Of a stretch of 12,596 bases of DNA, positions 11,719-12,596 are shown one piece after another (the stretch's first letter is position 1; each line of letters begins with the position of its first letter). The notes under the pieces were generated by a model. That model was not told the origin of the DNA. It searched no databases and saw nothing but the letters and a program-made list of their open reading frames with translations. The stretch is taken from NCBI GenBank assembly GCA_045545455.1, contig JAZQAY010000124.1:1-12596 (forward strand). The letters are read 5' to 3'. The translations under genes and the position numbers were made by a program. The DNA comes from RUG754 sp045545455 (GTDB lineage Bacteria; Bacillota; Clostridia; Peptostreptococcales; Anaerovoracaceae).

Positions 11719-12596
11719 AAAACAGTTGATTATCCCCCATAAAATCCAACATATTTACATGTTTTATTCCATTCCTTTTTTGAAGCAGTGTATCAGTCGT
11801 TATAACATATTTGTCATAGTTATCACGAATCTGCTCCAAAGATCTGTATTCTCTGTCCTCCGTTTCTTTGCTTTCGAGTATCGTATACGCCACCTGAACA
11901 TATGAATATGTCATATCAGAACTTCTGAGTATAAAATCGCATTCGAGTTTTCCGATCCTTCCTATACTTACTGAATATCCTAAACTTCTTGCATATGTAA
12001 ATACTATATTTTCCAAAGCAGGTCCATAGTTGATCCTGTTATCTGTTTGCAGTGCAAAGTAAAAGCTAAGATCTGCCAAATAGTATTTCTTTTCACCGGA
12101 TAGTGCTTTCTTCGATTTCATATCAAATCGATCGCACGCATATAGTATCTTCGCATTAAGTAAATGTTGGATATAATTAGTTACTGTGAGTCTGCTGACA
12201 TTCGACCCATTTTTTCTCAAAGCATCATACAAGCTGTTTATACTTACAGTCGCTCCAAAATTATTTATTATAAAAGTACTTACCGCCTCAAATGCTGCTA
12301 CATCCCTCACTTTAACTCTTCTGCGTACATCCTTTTGGAATATTTCAGAAATAACCCCCTGCACATATGTACGTTTATCCTGAAGGGTGTCAAAAAATAT
12401 CGTTCTCGGGAAACCTCCTTCGATAATATAGTTATTAAGTTCAGTTTGTTTGTCCGGTGAAATATCCTTACTATAAAAAAGTTTCATTCCTTCATATTCA
12501 TCATATGTCAAAGGAAACATTTCAAACTCCAGATACCTGCCTGTCAGTTTTGTAACCAGTTCACCACTTAAGAGATATGAATTCGAGCCGGTAATA
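11717..12596 (-). CDS. AAA_14/DUF4143-family ATPase, C-terminal 292 residues (5' end outside the window)
   Basis: The frame stays open to the right edge: upstream of the Met at 12520, 25 more codons read ITGSNSYLLSGELVTKLTGR and on, the conserved end of an AAA_14 ATPase domain (sensor TGSN, then SGELxTxLTGRYLEFEMFPLTYDEY). This is therefore a partial gene, not one starting at 12520. After the ATPase domain come the DUF4143 winged-helix region (TVTNYIQHLLNAKILYACDRFD) and a C-terminal nuclease-like fold (GKLECDFILRSSDMTYSYVQVAYTI). Such ATPases, usually 380-450 residues, are common in anaerobes, often in variable regions; their role is not established. AT-rich codon use differs from the genes left of 11000, consistent with transfer. 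The stop overlaps the 12-bp tandem repeat. Confidence 0.88.
   Translation of the reverse strand, partial: ITGSNSYLLSGELVTKLTGRYLEFEMFPLTYDEYEGMKLFYSKDISPDKQTELNNYIIEGGFPRTIFFDTLQDKRTYVQGVISEIFQKDVRRRVKVRDVAAFEAVSTFIINNFGATVSINSLYDALRKNGSNVSRLTVTNYIQHLLNAKILYACDRFDMKSKKALSGEKKYYLADLSFYFALQTDNRINYGPALENIVFTYARSLGYSVSIGRIGKLECDFILRSSDMTYSYVQVAYTILESKETEDREYRSLEQIRDNYDKYVITTDTLLQKRNGIKHVNMLDFMGDNQLF

Noticed and set aside
12374..12394. Match between TTTATCCTGAAGGGTGTCAA in the ATPase gene and a similar string at 11222-11242
   Set aside because: It differs by one gap, lies in conserved-looking coding sequence (FDTLQDKR), and lacks the second arm of the inverted repeat. Probably chance, though a repeat search should include it.

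Overview
The window looks like about 11 kb of ordinary chromosome from an anaerobic member of the Clostridia (Firmicutes), perhaps Lachnospiraceae or a related order. It then passes into an AT-rich, repeat-filled boundary and the edge of an accessory region. The placement rests on strong AGGAGG-type ribosome binding sites, sigma-A-like promoters, an Fe-S-rich oxidoreductase next to HypB, a YtqB-type MnmM, and protein sequences that read as Clostridia-like. No species can be named. All genes but one lie on the minus strand.

Layout, left to right. (1) 24-3540: a hypB-first operon. HypB, a nickel-insertion GTPase, is followed 40 nt downstream by a 933-residue multi-cluster Fe-S/FAD/NAD(P) oxidoreductase. 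No hydrogenase or hypA is in view. (2) 3706-4272: a divergent, plus-strand flavin-reductase-fold protein with its own promoter and leader hairpin. It shares a bidirectional terminator with the next operon. (3) 4314-6552: a compact operon of an XRE-type regulator, an EamA/DMT transporter and the tRNA methyltransferase MnmM. Its promoter carries repeated TYRACYAAT-like motifs. (4) 6737-8051: a YtcJ-like amidohydrolase reduced to a pseudogene by an internal deletion and a frameshift. (5) 8151-9074: a CorA-type divalent cation channel. (6) 9192-10850: a divergent IlvD/Edd-family dehydratase with an unusual active site, a clear promoter and a leader of about 138 nt.

From about 11025 to 11716 there is no convincing gene. 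This stretch holds a 23-bp tandem repeat, a cluster of 37-bp inverted repeats of the form GGTGTCA...TGACACC, and a second copy of the terminator that follows the dehydratase. It also holds a bare 23-nt tRNA 3' end that ends in CCA but has no tRNA body, two copies of a 13-bp repeat around it, and a 12-bp tandem repeat. Together these look like the attachment-site scar of an integrated element whose body would lie to the right. The last gene, a DUF4143-type ATPase cut by the window edge, would be its first visible gene.

Several starts were set inside the longest open frame because an internal ATG has the good ribosome binding site: 2825, 3706, 6552 and 9074. The strongest leads are the tRNA-end/att region, the 37-bp inverted-repeat family, the dehydratase lacking the usual metal-ligand lysine, and the HypB-linked oxidoreductase.
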